64,000 nt of DNA, from the NCBI GenBank assembly GCA_902790215.1, contig CADAQX010000016.1, positions 1 to 64,000 on the forward strand, given 5' to 3'. The notes under the pieces are model-generated. The model made no database searches and had not been told where the DNA came from. It saw only the letters and a program-made list of their open reading frames with translations. Within the stretch, counting starts at the first letter, position 1; every line of letters begins with the position of its first letter. Of this stretch, positions 15,559 to 23,890 are shown piece after piece. Source of the stretch: an uncultured Bacteroidota bacterium. Lineage in GTDB: Bacteria > Bacteroidota > Bacteroidia > Bacteroidales > P3. The position numbers and the translations under genes were made by a program.

Positions 15559-18138
15559 TTACGAGCACTTTGACCATCCGCAGTTGGGGCAGCTCTTGCA
15601 GCCGCCGGTGTAGATGATCTTGGCGCCGCAGTCGGGGCAGGTTTCGCCGGTCTCGGTGCCGTCCTTGATGTAGCGTTTCAGCGCACGGGCCACACCGTTG
15701 GACCAGGTGGTGATGCTGTCCACGTCGAAGTTCAGCTTGCCGATAAGTTCCACCACATTGGGGATGGGCATTCCGTGGCGCAGGATGCCGCTGATGAGCT
15801 TGGCGTAGTTCCAGTACTCTTTCTTGAACATGCGCGAGAGGCCGCCGATGGTGACGGGGTAGCCGTCCTGGTCGAGGAACTGGAAGTCGTAGCGGGCGTG
15901 TTCGTCGCCTTTCTCTTTGACGCGGATGACCCATCCTTTCTCCACCCACTTGGGCAGCACGAAGTTCTCGGCGCGGCCGGTGAAGATTTCGTAGGGTCGG
16001 TGTTCGTACATGCCTACGACGGCAATCCAGTCCTCTTTGTCGTTCTTGAAGCGGACGACCTCGGCCTCCAGTTTCTTGGGGCGTTTGGGGGCTTTGCTCT
16101 CGATGAACTCATTGCAGTTCTTGTTCTCGCTCTTCGAGACCAGCACACCGTGGCGCGAGCCGTCGCGGTAGATGGTGCAGCCCTTGCATCCCGATTCCCA
16201 TGCCGTCTGATAGATTGTGCTTACTATTTCCTCCGAAGTCTCCTTCGGGATGTTGACGGTGACGCTGATGGAATGGTCCACCCATTTCTGGATGGCGCCC
16301 TGCATCTTGACTTTGTTCACCCAGTCGATGTCGGCCGAGGTGGCTTTGTAGTAGGGCGATTGGGCGATGAGGCTGTCAATCTCCTTGTCCTCCATTTTGT
16401 CGATTTGCTCCATGGTGTAGCCTTTCAGCTTGAGCCAGTCGATAAACTTGGGGTGCAAGACGTTGTATTCTTCAAAGTAGTCGCCGTTCTCGTCTTTGAC
16501 CACTTTGTGCTTGGAGGTGTCTTTGTCGTTGGGGTTGATTTTCTTGCGGCGCTTGTAGCTGACGAGGAAGACGGGCTCGATGCCGGAGGTTGTCTGGGTG
16601 CAGATGCTCACGGTGCCGGTGGGGGCGATGGTGAGGAGTGCGATGTTGCGGCGGCCGTTCTGTATCATCTCTGCATACATCTTGGGGTCGGCCTCGGCCA
16701 GGCGCATGATGAAGGGGTTGAGTTTTTCGCGGTTGGCGTCGTAGAGCGGGAAACTGCCGCGCTCCTTGGCCATAGTGACCGAGGAGCCGTAGGCGGCGCA
16801 GGCCAGGGTGCGCTGCACCTTGACAGCAAAGTCGGTGGCTTCGTCGGTGCCATAGCGCAGGTTCATGCCGGCCAGCATGTCGCCCTCGGCGGTGATGCCG
16901 AGACCGGTGCGGCGGCCTTCGAGGCACTTCATCTTGATGTTCAGCCACAGGTTGCGCTCCACGCTCTTGATGTCGTCGCTTTCAGGGTCGGCGTCAATCT
17001 TGGCAAGTATCTTGTTCACCTTCTCCAACTCGAGGTCGATGAGGTCGTCCATCAGTCGCTGGGCTTTGGTGATGTGGTCGCGGAAAAGGTCGAAGTCGAA
17101 TTCTGCCTCGGGGGTGAAAGGGTTCTTCACATAGCTGAAGAGGTTGACGGCTATCAGGCGGCAGCTGTCGTAGGGGCAGAGGGGTATCTCACCGCACGGG
17201 TTGGTGGAGACGGTGCGGTAGCCAAAGTCAGCGTAGCAGTCGGGCACGCTCTCGCGCAGGATGGTGTCCCAGAAGAGCACACCGGGTTCTGCCGAAGCCC
17301 AGGCGTTGTGGATAATCTTGTTCCAAAGCTTGCGGGCGTCAATCTCCTGCCGCACGGTGGGGTTGGGGCTATCGACGGGGTATTGCTGCACGAAGGGTTT
17401 GCCGTCGCGCACGCATTCCATGAACTCGTCGGTGACTTTGACCGACACATTGGCGCCGGTTATCTTGCCCTGCTCCAGCTTGGCGTCGATAAACTGCTCG
17501 GCGTTGGGGTGTTTGATGCTGATGCTGAGCATCAGGGCACCGCGACGGCCGCCTTGCGCCACCTCGCGGGTGGTGTTGCTGTAGCGCTCCATGAAGGGGA
17601 CGATGCCCGTGGAGGTCAGCGCGCTGTTCTTCACCGGGCTGCCCGCCGGGCGGATGTGGGTGAGGTCGTGGCCCACGCCGCCGCGCCGCTTCATGAGCTG
17701 CACCTGCTCCTGGTCAATCTTCATGATGCCGCCGTAGGAGTCGCTGGCCCCGCTGTTGCCAATGACAAAGCAGTTGGAGAGCGACACCACCTGGAAGTTG
17801 TTGCCGATGCCAGACATGGGGCTTCCCTGCGGGATGATATACTTGAAGTCTTTCAGCAGTCCATAGATGGTCTCCTCCGACATGGGGTTGGGGTAGTTGC
17901 GCTCGATGCGGGCAAACTCCGAGGCCAGCCGGTGGTGCATCATATCGGGGTTCAGTTCATAGATTTTGTCCTCGTCGCGCAGGGCGTATTTGTTCATCCA
18001 CACGTTGGCTGCGAGCTCGTCGCCTCCAAAGTACTCAATGGATGACTTCATAATATCCTCAGGCATATACTGGGTATAGGTCTTTGGCTTAAGGTGCTGA
18101 GTATCATTACCAAAATCTAAAAACATGTCGGACTGCAT
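15559..18138 (-). CDS. nrdJ: Adenosylcobalamin-dependent (class II) ribonucleoside-diphosphate reductase
   Basis: 859 aa. It makes deoxyribonucleotides using vitamin B12 and works with or without oxygen. Visible family features: the FQVVSLSNCFVIGNS region with a redox-active Cys, GGVGHDLTHIRPAGSPV, the substrate-site motif NPCGEIPL, TIAPTGTVSICTQTTSGIEP, and a C-terminal zinc-ribbon-like tail CPDCGAK...GCKSCPNCGW typical of large NrdJ proteins. The start MQSDMFLDFG at 18138 is preferred; a frame extending to 18192 adds 18 basic residues not expected in the family. It is a single gene with its own terminator. No cobalamin riboswitch is recognisable upstream. Confidence 0.95.
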   Translation of the reverse strand: MQSDMFLDFGNDTQHLKPKTYTQYMPEDIMKSSIEYFGGDELAANVWMNKYALRDEDKIYELNPDMMHHRLASEFARIERNYPNPMSEETIYGLLKDFKYIIPQGSPMSGIGNNFQVVSLSNCFVIGNSGASDSYGGIMKIDQEQVQLMKRRGGVGHDLTHIRPAGSPVKNSALTSTGIVPFMERYSNTTREVAQGGRRGALMLSISIKHPNAEQFIDAKLEQGKITGANVSVKVTDEFMECVRDGKPFVQQYPVDSPNPTVRQEIDARKLWNKIIHNAWASAEPGVLFWDTILRESVPDCYADFGYRTVSTNPCGEIPLCPYDSCRLIAVNLFSYVKNPFTPEAEFDFDLFRDHITKAQRLMDDLIDLELEKVNKILAKIDADPESDDIKSVERNLWLNIKMKCLEGRRTGLGITAEGDMLAGMNLRYGTDEATDFAVKVQRTLACAAYGSSVTMAKERGSFPLYDANREKLNPFIMRLAEADPKMYAEMIQNGRRNIALLTIAPTGTVSICTQTTSGIEPVFLVSYKRRKKINPNDKDTSKHKVVKDENGDYFEEYNVLHPKFIDWLKLKGYTMEQIDKMEDKEIDSLIAQSPYYKATSADIDWVNKVKMQGAIQKWVDHSISVTVNIPKETSEEIVSTIYQTAWESGCKGCTIYRDGSRHGVLVSKSENKNCNEFIESKAPKRPKKLEAEVVRFKNDKEDWIAVVGMYEHRPYEIFTGRAENFVLPKWVEKGWVIRVKEKGDEHARYDFQFLDQDGYPVTIGGLSRMFKKEYWNYAKLISGILRHGMPIPNVVELIGKLNFDVDSITTWSNGVARALKRYIKDGTETGETCPDCGAKIIYTGGCKSCPNCGWSKCS

Positions 18139-18245
18139 GGGTGCTTTTCTTTTTAAGTTTGACAATAACAAATAATTACTGCGATGTCGCATTTTTTTTT
18201 CAGACCGCTAAAGTACACAATACTTTTATAATAACGGGAAATGAG

Positions 18246-18265
18246 TTATCAACACCTTATCCGCA
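18246..18265 (+). promoter_or_regulatory. Two DnaA-box-like sequences upstream of nrdJ
   Basis: TTATCAACA (18246-18254) and TTATCCGCA (18257-18265) each differ from the DnaA box TTATCCACA by one base and sit in tandem about 110 bp ahead of nrdJ. DnaA control of ribonucleotide reductase genes is known in other bacteria; here it is only a possibility. Confidence 0.3.
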
Positions 18266-18364
18266 GAAGATATTATTGAATTGTGGCACAATGGTTAATA
18301 CGATAATAACGCGATGGTGTTAAAAAAGTGTGACGGGAAAACTGCTCGATTGGAAAAAGATGGG

Positions 18365-18372
18365 TATCTTTG
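18365..18372 (+). promoter_or_regulatory. Promoter -7 element for the lipoprotein at 18383
   Basis: TATCTTTG followed by CA, an exact match. It lies only about 10 bp ahead of the first in-frame ATG (18383) and 22 bp ahead of the second (18395), so the transcript would be nearly leaderless if the first ATG is used. Confidence 0.75.
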
Positions 18373-18382
18373 CACCGTCTAA

Positions 18383-18922
18383 ATGCAAAGGGATATGATA
18401 TATAGAACAGTGTTTTTACTTGCTGCGCTGGCGGCTTTGGTGCTGTCGGTTGCGTGTAATAATAAAGCCGCGAAGGGTACTGAAGAGGTTTTTGCCGAAG
18501 CGGAAAAACCGGACGACTATGTCAAGTGGGATAGTCAATATTGGGACAGCACGAACCATTATCTCCTATTGGTGAAATGGATTGGCGACACGATGATACG
18601 GTTCGACTACCGGGTGATTGATTCGTTGGGGAACTATCGGTATGTCGGTGATACGGCGGTGAACAAATACGGCTGGTTGGCCTGTGAGTTTATAGAGAGT
18701 GGCGACAACAGCCTCATCCCGGCTGACGAATACTTATGGGAGGACAGCGTTTCATACGGCGTCCGGTTTGAAAAAGACTCTTACACAGATACGACGTACC
18801 GGGGAAGCGTTTCCCTCGGCATCCGCATCGGGCTGAACGACGCCCGCCGTGCAATAGTGCGGTCGGACAGCAGGCGATGGAACTCGCCGATGCTGCATCA
18901 TGTCGAGCCAGAGTACCCGTAG
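18383..18922 (+). CDS. Hypothetical lipoprotein
   Basis: 179 aa. The N-terminus MIYRTVFLLAALAALVLSVAC is a lipoprotein signal with lipobox SVAC. The mature part begins with a flexible Asn/Lys-rich linker and then a compact acidic domain rich in W, Y and D (YVKWDSQYWDSTNHYLLLVKW). No family is recognised. Given the promoter position, the second ATG at 18395 (preceded by AAAGGGAT) may be the true start; it gives the cleaner signal peptide. It is a single-gene unit at the left edge of the accessory island. Confidence 0.8.
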   Translation: MQRDMIYRTVFLLAALAALVLSVACNNKAAKGTEEVFAEAEKPDDYVKWDSQYWDSTNHYLLLVKWIGDTMIRFDYRVIDSLGNYRYVGDTAVNKYGWLACEFIESGDNSLIPADEYLWEDSVSYGVRFEKDSYTDTTYRGSVSLGIRIGLNDARRAIVRSDSRRWNSPMLHHVEPEYP

Positions 18923-18997
18923 CCTGCCGCTTCATAATGTCGCAAGAGCGACACACCGAAAAAAAGATGGAAAAGTTGTTATTTCAAAAATAATTGC

Positions 18998-19005
18998 TAT
19001 CTTTG
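18998..19005 (+). promoter_or_regulatory. Promoter -7 element for the ATPase at 19049
   Basis: TATCTTTG followed by CA, with a TTG-containing -33-like sequence near 18976-18978; leader about 35 nt. Confidence 0.75.
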
Positions 19006-19048
19006 CAATTGGCATTAATTTAATGACAATTACATTAATACTTGTTAT

Positions 19049-20371
19049 ATGAGATTTTACGACAGGGAAAAAGAGCAGGAAACACTGCTCAATAATTGGA
19101 ATCAATCCGCTGAACGTGGGCGGCTTACCGTGCTTATTGGACGGCGGCGTATCGGCAAGACCACCCTGCTGACACGAAGCGCCGATGGGTACAACAGCCA
19201 CCAGCCGATACTCTATCTATACGTCTCAAAAGACAATGAGAGGGTGTTGACAGGCAAATTCCAAGAAACAACTGAGCGGCTTCTTGGTCTGAAAATCTAT
19301 GGCAAGATTGAAACCTTTGCCCAATTCTTTGAGCAACTGTTGCTCTATGGGCAACAACACCATTTTACGCTTGTGTTTGACGAATTCCAGAATTTCCTGA
19401 AAGCAAATCCAGCCATTCCGAGCCATATTCAGGAACTGTGGGACCGCTATCACGAACAGTCAAAGGTCAACATGATAGCCTGTGGCAGCATCTACAGCAT
19501 GATGCACAAACTATTTGACAACGAAGACGAACCCCTATATGGCCGTCAAGACTGCTGGATAGTCATGCATCCCTTCCGTATCAGTGTGTTGAAACAGATT
19601 CTCGGCGACCACAACCCCCAGTATTCCCACGAAGACCTACTCTGCCTTTACGCATTGACTGGTGGCGTTGCCAAATATGTAGCGTGGCTCATGGATGGCG
19701 GGGCTACCACCAAGACCCAGATGCTACGGTGGGCCACCCAATCGGGTTCCCCCTACCTCTCCGAAGGGTCGGAACTCATCATGTCCGAGTTTGGCAAAGA
19801 CTATAGCAACTACCTCAGTATCCTCCAGTTGATAGCTTCTGGCTTGACCACTCAGAGCGAGATAGACAGTGTCATCGGAAAAAACACCGGAGCCTATCTT
19901 GACAACCTGGAACACGACTACAACTATATCCATCGCAAACAGCCCCTGTTCAGCAAACCGGGTGGCCGAAACCTGCGTTGGCAGATAGACGACTGCTTCC
20001 TTCGGTTTTGGTTCCGTTTCATCCTGCGCAACCAGGCACTTGTCGAGATGGAGCGCAACGACCTGCTGTTGGAAATTGTCGAGCGAAACTATGAACAATA
20101 TTCCGGCATGGTGCTCGAGCAGTATTTCCGGCAGAAATGGATGGAGGAAGAGCGTGTCACAATAGTGGGCAACTATTGGGATCGCAAAGGTGAAAACGAG
20201 ATAGACATGATTGCCCTTAACGACATCGATAAAACTGCAACAGTGGCGGAAATCAAGCGCAACCCCAGGAAGTACAATCCCGCCGAGCTGACGAATAAAG
20301 TGGTCGTATTGAACAGCCACCTGGCAAATTATCATGTCACCCAGAGAGGCCTCTCATTGGATGATATGTGA
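19049..20371 (+). CDS. Archaeal-type AAA ATPase with C-terminal DUF234-like nuclease-fold domain
   Basis: 440 aa. The P-loop GRRRIGKTT (residues 31-39) and Walker B LVFDEFQNF (Asp111, Glu112) belong to the archaeal ATPase group (PF01637-like, STAND superfamily). A helical lid and winged-helix part follow (LIASGLTTQSEIDSVIGKN). The C-terminus (about 370-440) has EIDMIALND...ATVAEIKRNPRK, the DUF234-type arrangement with a D...E-x-K core like restriction-nuclease folds. Such proteins are common in Bacteroidota and archaea, without a settled function. Its own promoter precedes it, and a copy of the ~245-bp repeat starts 57 bp after its stop. Confidence 0.9.
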   Translation: MRFYDREKEQETLLNNWNQSAERGRLTVLIGRRRIGKTTLLTRSADGYNSHQPILYLYVSKDNERVLTGKFQETTERLLGLKIYGKIETFAQFFEQLLLYGQQHHFTLVFDEFQNFLKANPAIPSHIQELWDRYHEQSKVNMIACGSIYSMMHKLFDNEDEPLYGRQDCWIVMHPFRISVLKQILGDHNPQYSHEDLLCLYALTGGVAKYVAWLMDGGATTKTQMLRWATQSGSPYLSEGSELIMSEFGKDYSNYLSILQLIASGLTTQSEIDSVIGKNTGAYLDNLEHDYNYIHRKQPLFSKPGGRNLRWQIDDCFLRFWFRFILRNQALVEMERNDLLLEIVERNYEQYSGMVLEQYFRQKWMEEERVTIVGNYWDRKGENEIDMIALNDIDKTATVAEIKRNPRKYNPAELTNKVVVLNSHLANYHVTQRGLSLDDM

Positions 20372-20427
20372 AGAAACAGCCCGGTGGACAGTTTCGATAG
20401 CGCAGCGGTGAAAAGAACGCTTGCTGC

Positions 20428-20671
20428 TTCGCGCGGAATATACTTTTTATTCTGTGAAGGATTACTCTACCTTTCGCCATCTTACTCCACTGTTCCGATA
20501 GTATCGCATATTTGTCCCCAACGTTCCTCTATGCGCCTTCCGGACTCGATGTTGCGTCGTCCCTTATCATATCGTTTTCCGATAAGTTTCCCTCATTTTT
20601 CCCTTTCTGAAACGGAAAACGAGTGGAAAACGATCGAATAACGATCGAATAAATGACGATGCTTGATGGTT
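20428..20671 (-). repeat. Dispersed ~245-bp repeat, copy 2 (reverse)
   Basis: Reverse-orientation copy of 6220-6464, recognisable by CTTCGCGCGGAA at the left, TGTCCCCAACGTTCCTCT in the middle and ATGACGATGCTTGATGGTT at the right. It fills most of the gap behind the archaeal-type ATPase gene. Confidence 0.8.
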
Positions 20672-20740
20672 CCTTGGACGTGCAACAGGGAAGGCACAAC
20701 GTGTAATTTATCTCGAATGCGAGGAGTCATCACAGTGGTA

Positions 20741-20903
20741 AAATAAGGAAGTTTGATGAAGCGTTTTTGTGCTAATAGGGAATTATTTCGTATCTTTGCA
20801 ATTGCTTTTGAAAGAACAGACGAATTTGGTGTAAATAGAATTGAAAGAATAGTTGATTCACCGCGCAGATAGATTGCGCGGAGCCTTTGTACTGTCAAAT
20901 TCG
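20741..20903 (+). repeat. Regulatory direct repeat, copy 1
   Basis: About 160 bp homologous to 22534-22684: both begin AAATAAGGAAGTTTGAT, contain AATTATTTCGTATCTTTGCAA with a -7 element (TATCTTTG, here 20791-20798), CTGCTTTTGAAAGAA or TTGCTTTTGAAAGAA, AGAATAGTTGA.TCACCGCGCAGA, and end with the palindromic module. The two copies flank the DUF4143-type ATPase gene as direct repeats. This copy's final -7 element is degenerate. Confidence 0.75.
20861..20897 (+). promoter_or_regulatory. Palindromic promoter module a (degenerate)
   Basis: Arms CCGCGCA (20861-20867) and TGCGCGG (20875-20881) are perfect inverted repeats around 7 bp. Exactly 10 bp after the TGCGC core comes TACTGTCA (20890-20897), a decayed form of TAnnTTTG. 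It has the same geometry as modules b to e, but promoter activity is doubtful. Confidence 0.6.
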
Positions 20904-20961
20904 TTGCCCATATACAATGACCTTAGAAGGCTGATACAATCAATAAGATCTTGGAAAAGTA

Positions 20962-21042
20962 CAATAATCTTGAAATGATGCAATATTTATTGTTGCAATA
21001 ATCTTGAAAAGTTGTATCTTTGCATTCGCAATAATCTTGAAA
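20962..21042 (+). repeat. Three direct repeats (iteron-like) at the ATPase promoter
   Basis: CAATAATCTTGAAA occurs at 20962, 20996 and 21029, spaced 34 and 33 bp, so all would lie on one face of the helix. They bracket the -7 element at 21015-21022, and the third covers the expected transcription start. A related AAGATCTTGGAAAAG lies just upstream (about 20946). They look like operator sites for a DNA-binding protein. Confidence 0.7.
21015..21022 (+). promoter_or_regulatory. Promoter -7 element for the ATPase at 21060
   Basis: TATCTTTG followed by CA. It shows that the reading frame ahead of about 21029 is untranscribed, so translation must start at the ATG at 21045 or 21060. Confidence 0.75.
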
Positions 21043-21059
21043 TAATGGAATGTTTTTCT

Positions 21060-22409
21060 ATGAAACGAAAGATTTACAACAAGTTATTAGAATGGAAGCA
21101 GCAACGCAACGGCACAACAGCTGTGCTGATTGAGGGTGCTCGGCGTATTGGCAAAAGCTACATCGTGGAGGAGTTTGCTCGCAACGAGTACGATTCGTAT
21201 ATTTTCATCGACTTCAACAAGGCTGACAAGGTGGTGGCCACCTGGTTCGACACCCTGCTGGATGACCTCGACACCCTGCTGATGAACCTCCAGATACATT
21301 ATGGCACTCGGCTCACACCAGGCAAATCTGTCATTGTATTCGACGAGGTGCAGCTCTGTCCGCGCGCCCGTGCCGCCATCAAATACCTGGTGGCCGACGG
21401 CCGGTTTCACTATATCGAAACGGGGTCGCTCGTCAGCATTAAGAAAAATGTACGCAACATCGTGATACCCTCCGAAGAAGAGGCGCTGCCTATGTACCCT
21501 ATGGATTTCGAGGAGTTCCTTTGGGCGTTGGACAACGACATGCTGATGCCCTATATCAGCCAATGCTACGAAAAACGACAGCCACTCGGCGCACTCCACC
21601 GCAAAGCATTCGAATACTTCCGCACCTATATGATTGTGGGCGGTATGCCACAAGCTGTTCAAGCCTTTGTTCAGTCGAAGGATTTCGATCAGGTAGATCG
21701 TGTGAAACGCGGTATCCTCCAAGTCTATGCCAACGACATCTCTAAATACGCCGCTGGTATGGAGCACAAGGTGAAAAGCATCTTCGACCAAATACCTGCA
21801 CAACTGCAGAAACATGAGAAAAAATTCCGTCTGTCCGCGCTGGAACCTGGCGCGGCCTACCGCGACTACGACGATGCCTTCTTCTGGCTCTCCGATGCCG
21901 GCATCGTGAATATTTGCTACAACTGCACCGCACCCAATGTGGGGTTGCGCCTCAACATGGAACGCAACACCCTCAAATGCTATATGGCCGACACTGGTTT
22001 GCTCATCTCCCATGCTTTCGACGAAAACGGTAAGGTTCCCGTGGAACTCTACCAGAAACTGCTTCTCAACAAGCTGGAAGTGAACCAGGGTATGATTGTG
22101 GAGAATATCGTGGCGCAAATGCTCGCCACAAACAACCACAAACTTTATTTCTACAGCAACTCCAGTCGCGACAACGCCAGCGACCGTATGGAGATAGACT
22201 TCCTTACAGCCAAAAGCAAGCTCACCACCCGACACAATATCACGCCCATCGAAGTGAAGTCGTCGCAACGCTATACCCTTTCCTCCTTGCGTAAATGTGT
22301 GGAGAATTTTGGAGAATACCTCGCCACTCCTGTCGTATTACATGGAGCCGACTTGAAGGAGGAAAACAGCATACTTTTTCTCCCGCTATATATGGCAACA
22401 TTGTTATAA
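21060..22409 (+). CDS. ATPase with DUF4143-like C-terminus
   Basis: 449 aa from the MKRKIYNKLLEWKQQ start (an ATG five codons upstream, 21045, is equally possible). P-loop GARRIGKSY (from residue 26), Walker B VIVFDEVQL (Asp95, Glu96), then the ETGSLVSIKKN sensor region and PMDFEEFLWAL, typical of the AAA_14/DUF4143 family. The C-terminus (ENIVAQML, MEIDFLTA...ITPIEVKSS) has the restriction-nuclease-like D...E-x-K core of that family. It is common and variably present in Bacteroidota. It sits between two direct copies of a regulatory repeat and behind three iteron-like repeats, suggesting tight, perhaps self-, regulation and possible loss by recombination. Confidence 0.9.
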   Translation: MKRKIYNKLLEWKQQRNGTTAVLIEGARRIGKSYIVEEFARNEYDSYIFIDFNKADKVVATWFDTLLDDLDTLLMNLQIHYGTRLTPGKSVIVFDEVQLCPRARAAIKYLVADGRFHYIETGSLVSIKKNVRNIVIPSEEEALPMYPMDFEEFLWALDNDMLMPYISQCYEKRQPLGALHRKAFEYFRTYMIVGGMPQAVQAFVQSKDFDQVDRVKRGILQVYANDISKYAAGMEHKVKSIFDQIPAQLQKHEKKFRLSALEPGAAYRDYDDAFFWLSDAGIVNICYNCTAPNVGLRLNMERNTLKCYMADTGLLISHAFDENGKVPVELYQKLLLNKLEVNQGMIVENIVAQMLATNNHKLYFYSNSSRDNASDRMEIDFLTAKSKLTTRHNITPIEVKSSQRYTLSSLRKCVENFGEYLATPVVLHGADLKEENSILFLPLYMATLL

Positions 22410-22533
22410 ATTGTTAAAATAAGTAAAGGCAAGACAGCTATAGGTATCATCAACAAAAAAAACTCCGCGCAAACTGGTACACGGCTATATCAGGCTGGTA
22501 CAAATAAGGAAGTTCCAGAAGTGAATATTGGGA

Positions 22534-22684
22534 AAATAAGGAAGTTTGATATAATTGTGCAGATAAGGAATTATTTCGTATCTTTGCAACTGCTTTTGAA
22601 AGAATGGATATGAAAAAAGAATAGAGAGAATAGTTGACTCACCGCGCAGAAAGATTGCGCGTGATGTTTGTACTTTTGCAGTCG
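22534..22684 (+). repeat. Regulatory direct repeat, copy 2
   Basis: Second copy of the ~150-bp repeat (see 20741-20903), with a first -7 element TATCTTTG at 22579-22586 and the palindromic module at its right end driving the WYL gene. A further fragment AAATAAGGAAGTT occurs at 22502-22514. Confidence 0.75.
22643..22678 (+). promoter_or_regulatory. Palindromic promoter module b (WYL gene)
   Basis: CGCGCA (22643-22648), 7 bp, TGCGCG (22656-22661); 10 bp after TGCGC comes TACTTTTG (22671-22678), then GCAGTCGAAAA. The palindrome covers roughly -20 to -35, so a bound protein would block the polymerase. Autoregulation by the WYL protein is an inference. Confidence 0.75.
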
Positions 22685-22701
22685 AAAAAAAACAGAATAT
22701 T

Positions 22702-23808
22702 ATGCCCGCTAATAAGAATGCTGTAACACGATATTACATACTGGACAGGTTGCTGGGCAACCGCTATCATAACTACTCTTCCAAGGATTTGTGCCAGCTT
22801 GTCAACGAGGAGTTGAAGGAACTGAGAGGTAAGGAAGAGTTGGAGAGGAAAGTGGAAGCGGTAAGCCTTCGCACCATTCAGGACGACCTGAATTATCTTG
22901 AATTTGGGCCGTTTCTTGCCGAGATTGAGCATTACCAGATTGATGTTCCAAGTCAGAAAAACCCCAGTAAGACCGTCAAGAAGACCTGCCACCGCTATGC
23001 CGACCCCTCTTTCTCCATCTTCAAGAAGGAGATGACGGAGGATGAGAAGTATCTGCTCTCTGAGGCATTGTCGCTGTTGGGCCAGTTCGACGGTTTGCCC
23101 AATCTGGAGGGCTTGGAAGCATTGAGAAAGAGTCTGAACGTGAAGACCGACCGGCAGATAATCTCCTTTACAAAGAATCCGTTGGAGAACTCCACTCTGC
23201 TTGGCGAACTCTTCACGGCCATTTCTCAACAGCAGGTGGTGGAACTGCACTATCACCGCTTCGACACTCCAGACGAGGAACGGACGGTGACGTTACATCC
23301 CTATCTGCTCAAGGAATACAACCGCCGTTGGTATCTTATTGCAGCAGCGGAGGAGGGCGGGAAGTTGCTGAACTTCGCCCTCGACCGCATTGACAAAGTG
23401 GTGCCGTTGCCGTCGCATGAATATGTACCGTATGATGGCGACCTCAACGAGCGGTTTGAGGACATTGTGGGCGTAACGCTCAATGATGACAAGGATTTGC
23501 AGACTATTGTGTTCTGGGTCAGCAACCGCTCCAAGGACTATGTGGCGACCAAGCCCATCCACGAGTCACAGCGCAATATCCGAGGGGAACGGGAAAAAGA
23601 GTTCCGCGAGAAGTACCCCACGCTGTGCGAAGGACGTTTCTTCTTGATTGACTGCATCGAGAACTACGAGTTGATTCGCGAGCTGACCTCCTTCGGCAAA
23701 GACTTGATAGTCCTCTCCCCGCAGAACATAGTAGAGCAAGTGCAGCAAAGGATTATAGAGATGCACAACGAGTACTCAGCCGTTTTTAAAAAAGATAAGA
23801 GCCGCTGA
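22702..23808 (+). CDS. WYL-domain transcriptional regulator
   Basis: 368 aa. The N-terminal ~90 residues form a winged helix (YYILDRLLGNRYHNYSSKDL, then VSLRTIQDDLNYLE, the recognition-helix pattern of DeoR/WYL regulators). The WYL domain lies at about 175-250: VVELHYHRFDTPDEERTV, LHPYLLKEYNRRWYLIA with the W-Y-L triad at 210-212, and LNFALDRI. A WCX-like tail follows. WYL regulators bind nucleotides or nucleic-acid signals and often repress defence genes (CapW, BrxR) through palindromes. The same palindrome lies before this gene and four other sites in the island. Stop to next start is 82 bp with its own promoter. Confidence 0.93.
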   Translation: MPANKNAVTRYYILDRLLGNRYHNYSSKDLCQLVNEELKELRGKEELERKVEAVSLRTIQDDLNYLEFGPFLAEIEHYQIDVPSQKNPSKTVKKTCHRYADPSFSIFKKEMTEDEKYLLSEALSLLGQFDGLPNLEGLEALRKSLNVKTDRQIISFTKNPLENSTLLGELFTAISQQQVVELHYHRFDTPDEERTVTLHPYLLKEYNRRWYLIAAAEEGGKLLNFALDRIDKVVPLPSHEYVPYDGDLNERFEDIVGVTLNDDKDLQTIVFWVSNRSKDYVATKPIHESQRNIRGEREKEFREKYPTLCEGRFFLIDCIENYELIRELTSFGKDLIVLSPQNIVEQVQQRIIEMHNEYSAVFKKDKSR

Positions 23809-23839
23809 GACAACTTTGACTGATATGAAAATAATTTCG

Positions 23840-23847
23840 TATTTTTG
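23840..23847 (+). promoter_or_regulatory. Promoter -7 element for the AlbA_2 gene
   Basis: TATTTTTG followed by CA, preceded by AAAATAATTTCG as at several promoters here. It lacks the palindrome, unlike its neighbours. Confidence 0.7.
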
Positions 23848-23890
23848 CAGAGAGAAAGAATAACAAAAGTATAGGTTTCCAAGGAAAGAA

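Noticed and set aside
15775-18045. Forward frame of 756 codons opposite nrdJ
   Set aside because: Antisense shadow caused by high G/C at third positions; nrdJ motifs are unmistakable on the other strand.
18140-18360. Cobalamin riboswitch ahead of the B12-dependent reductase
   Set aside because: No B12-box-like sequence or long structured leader is visible in the gap.
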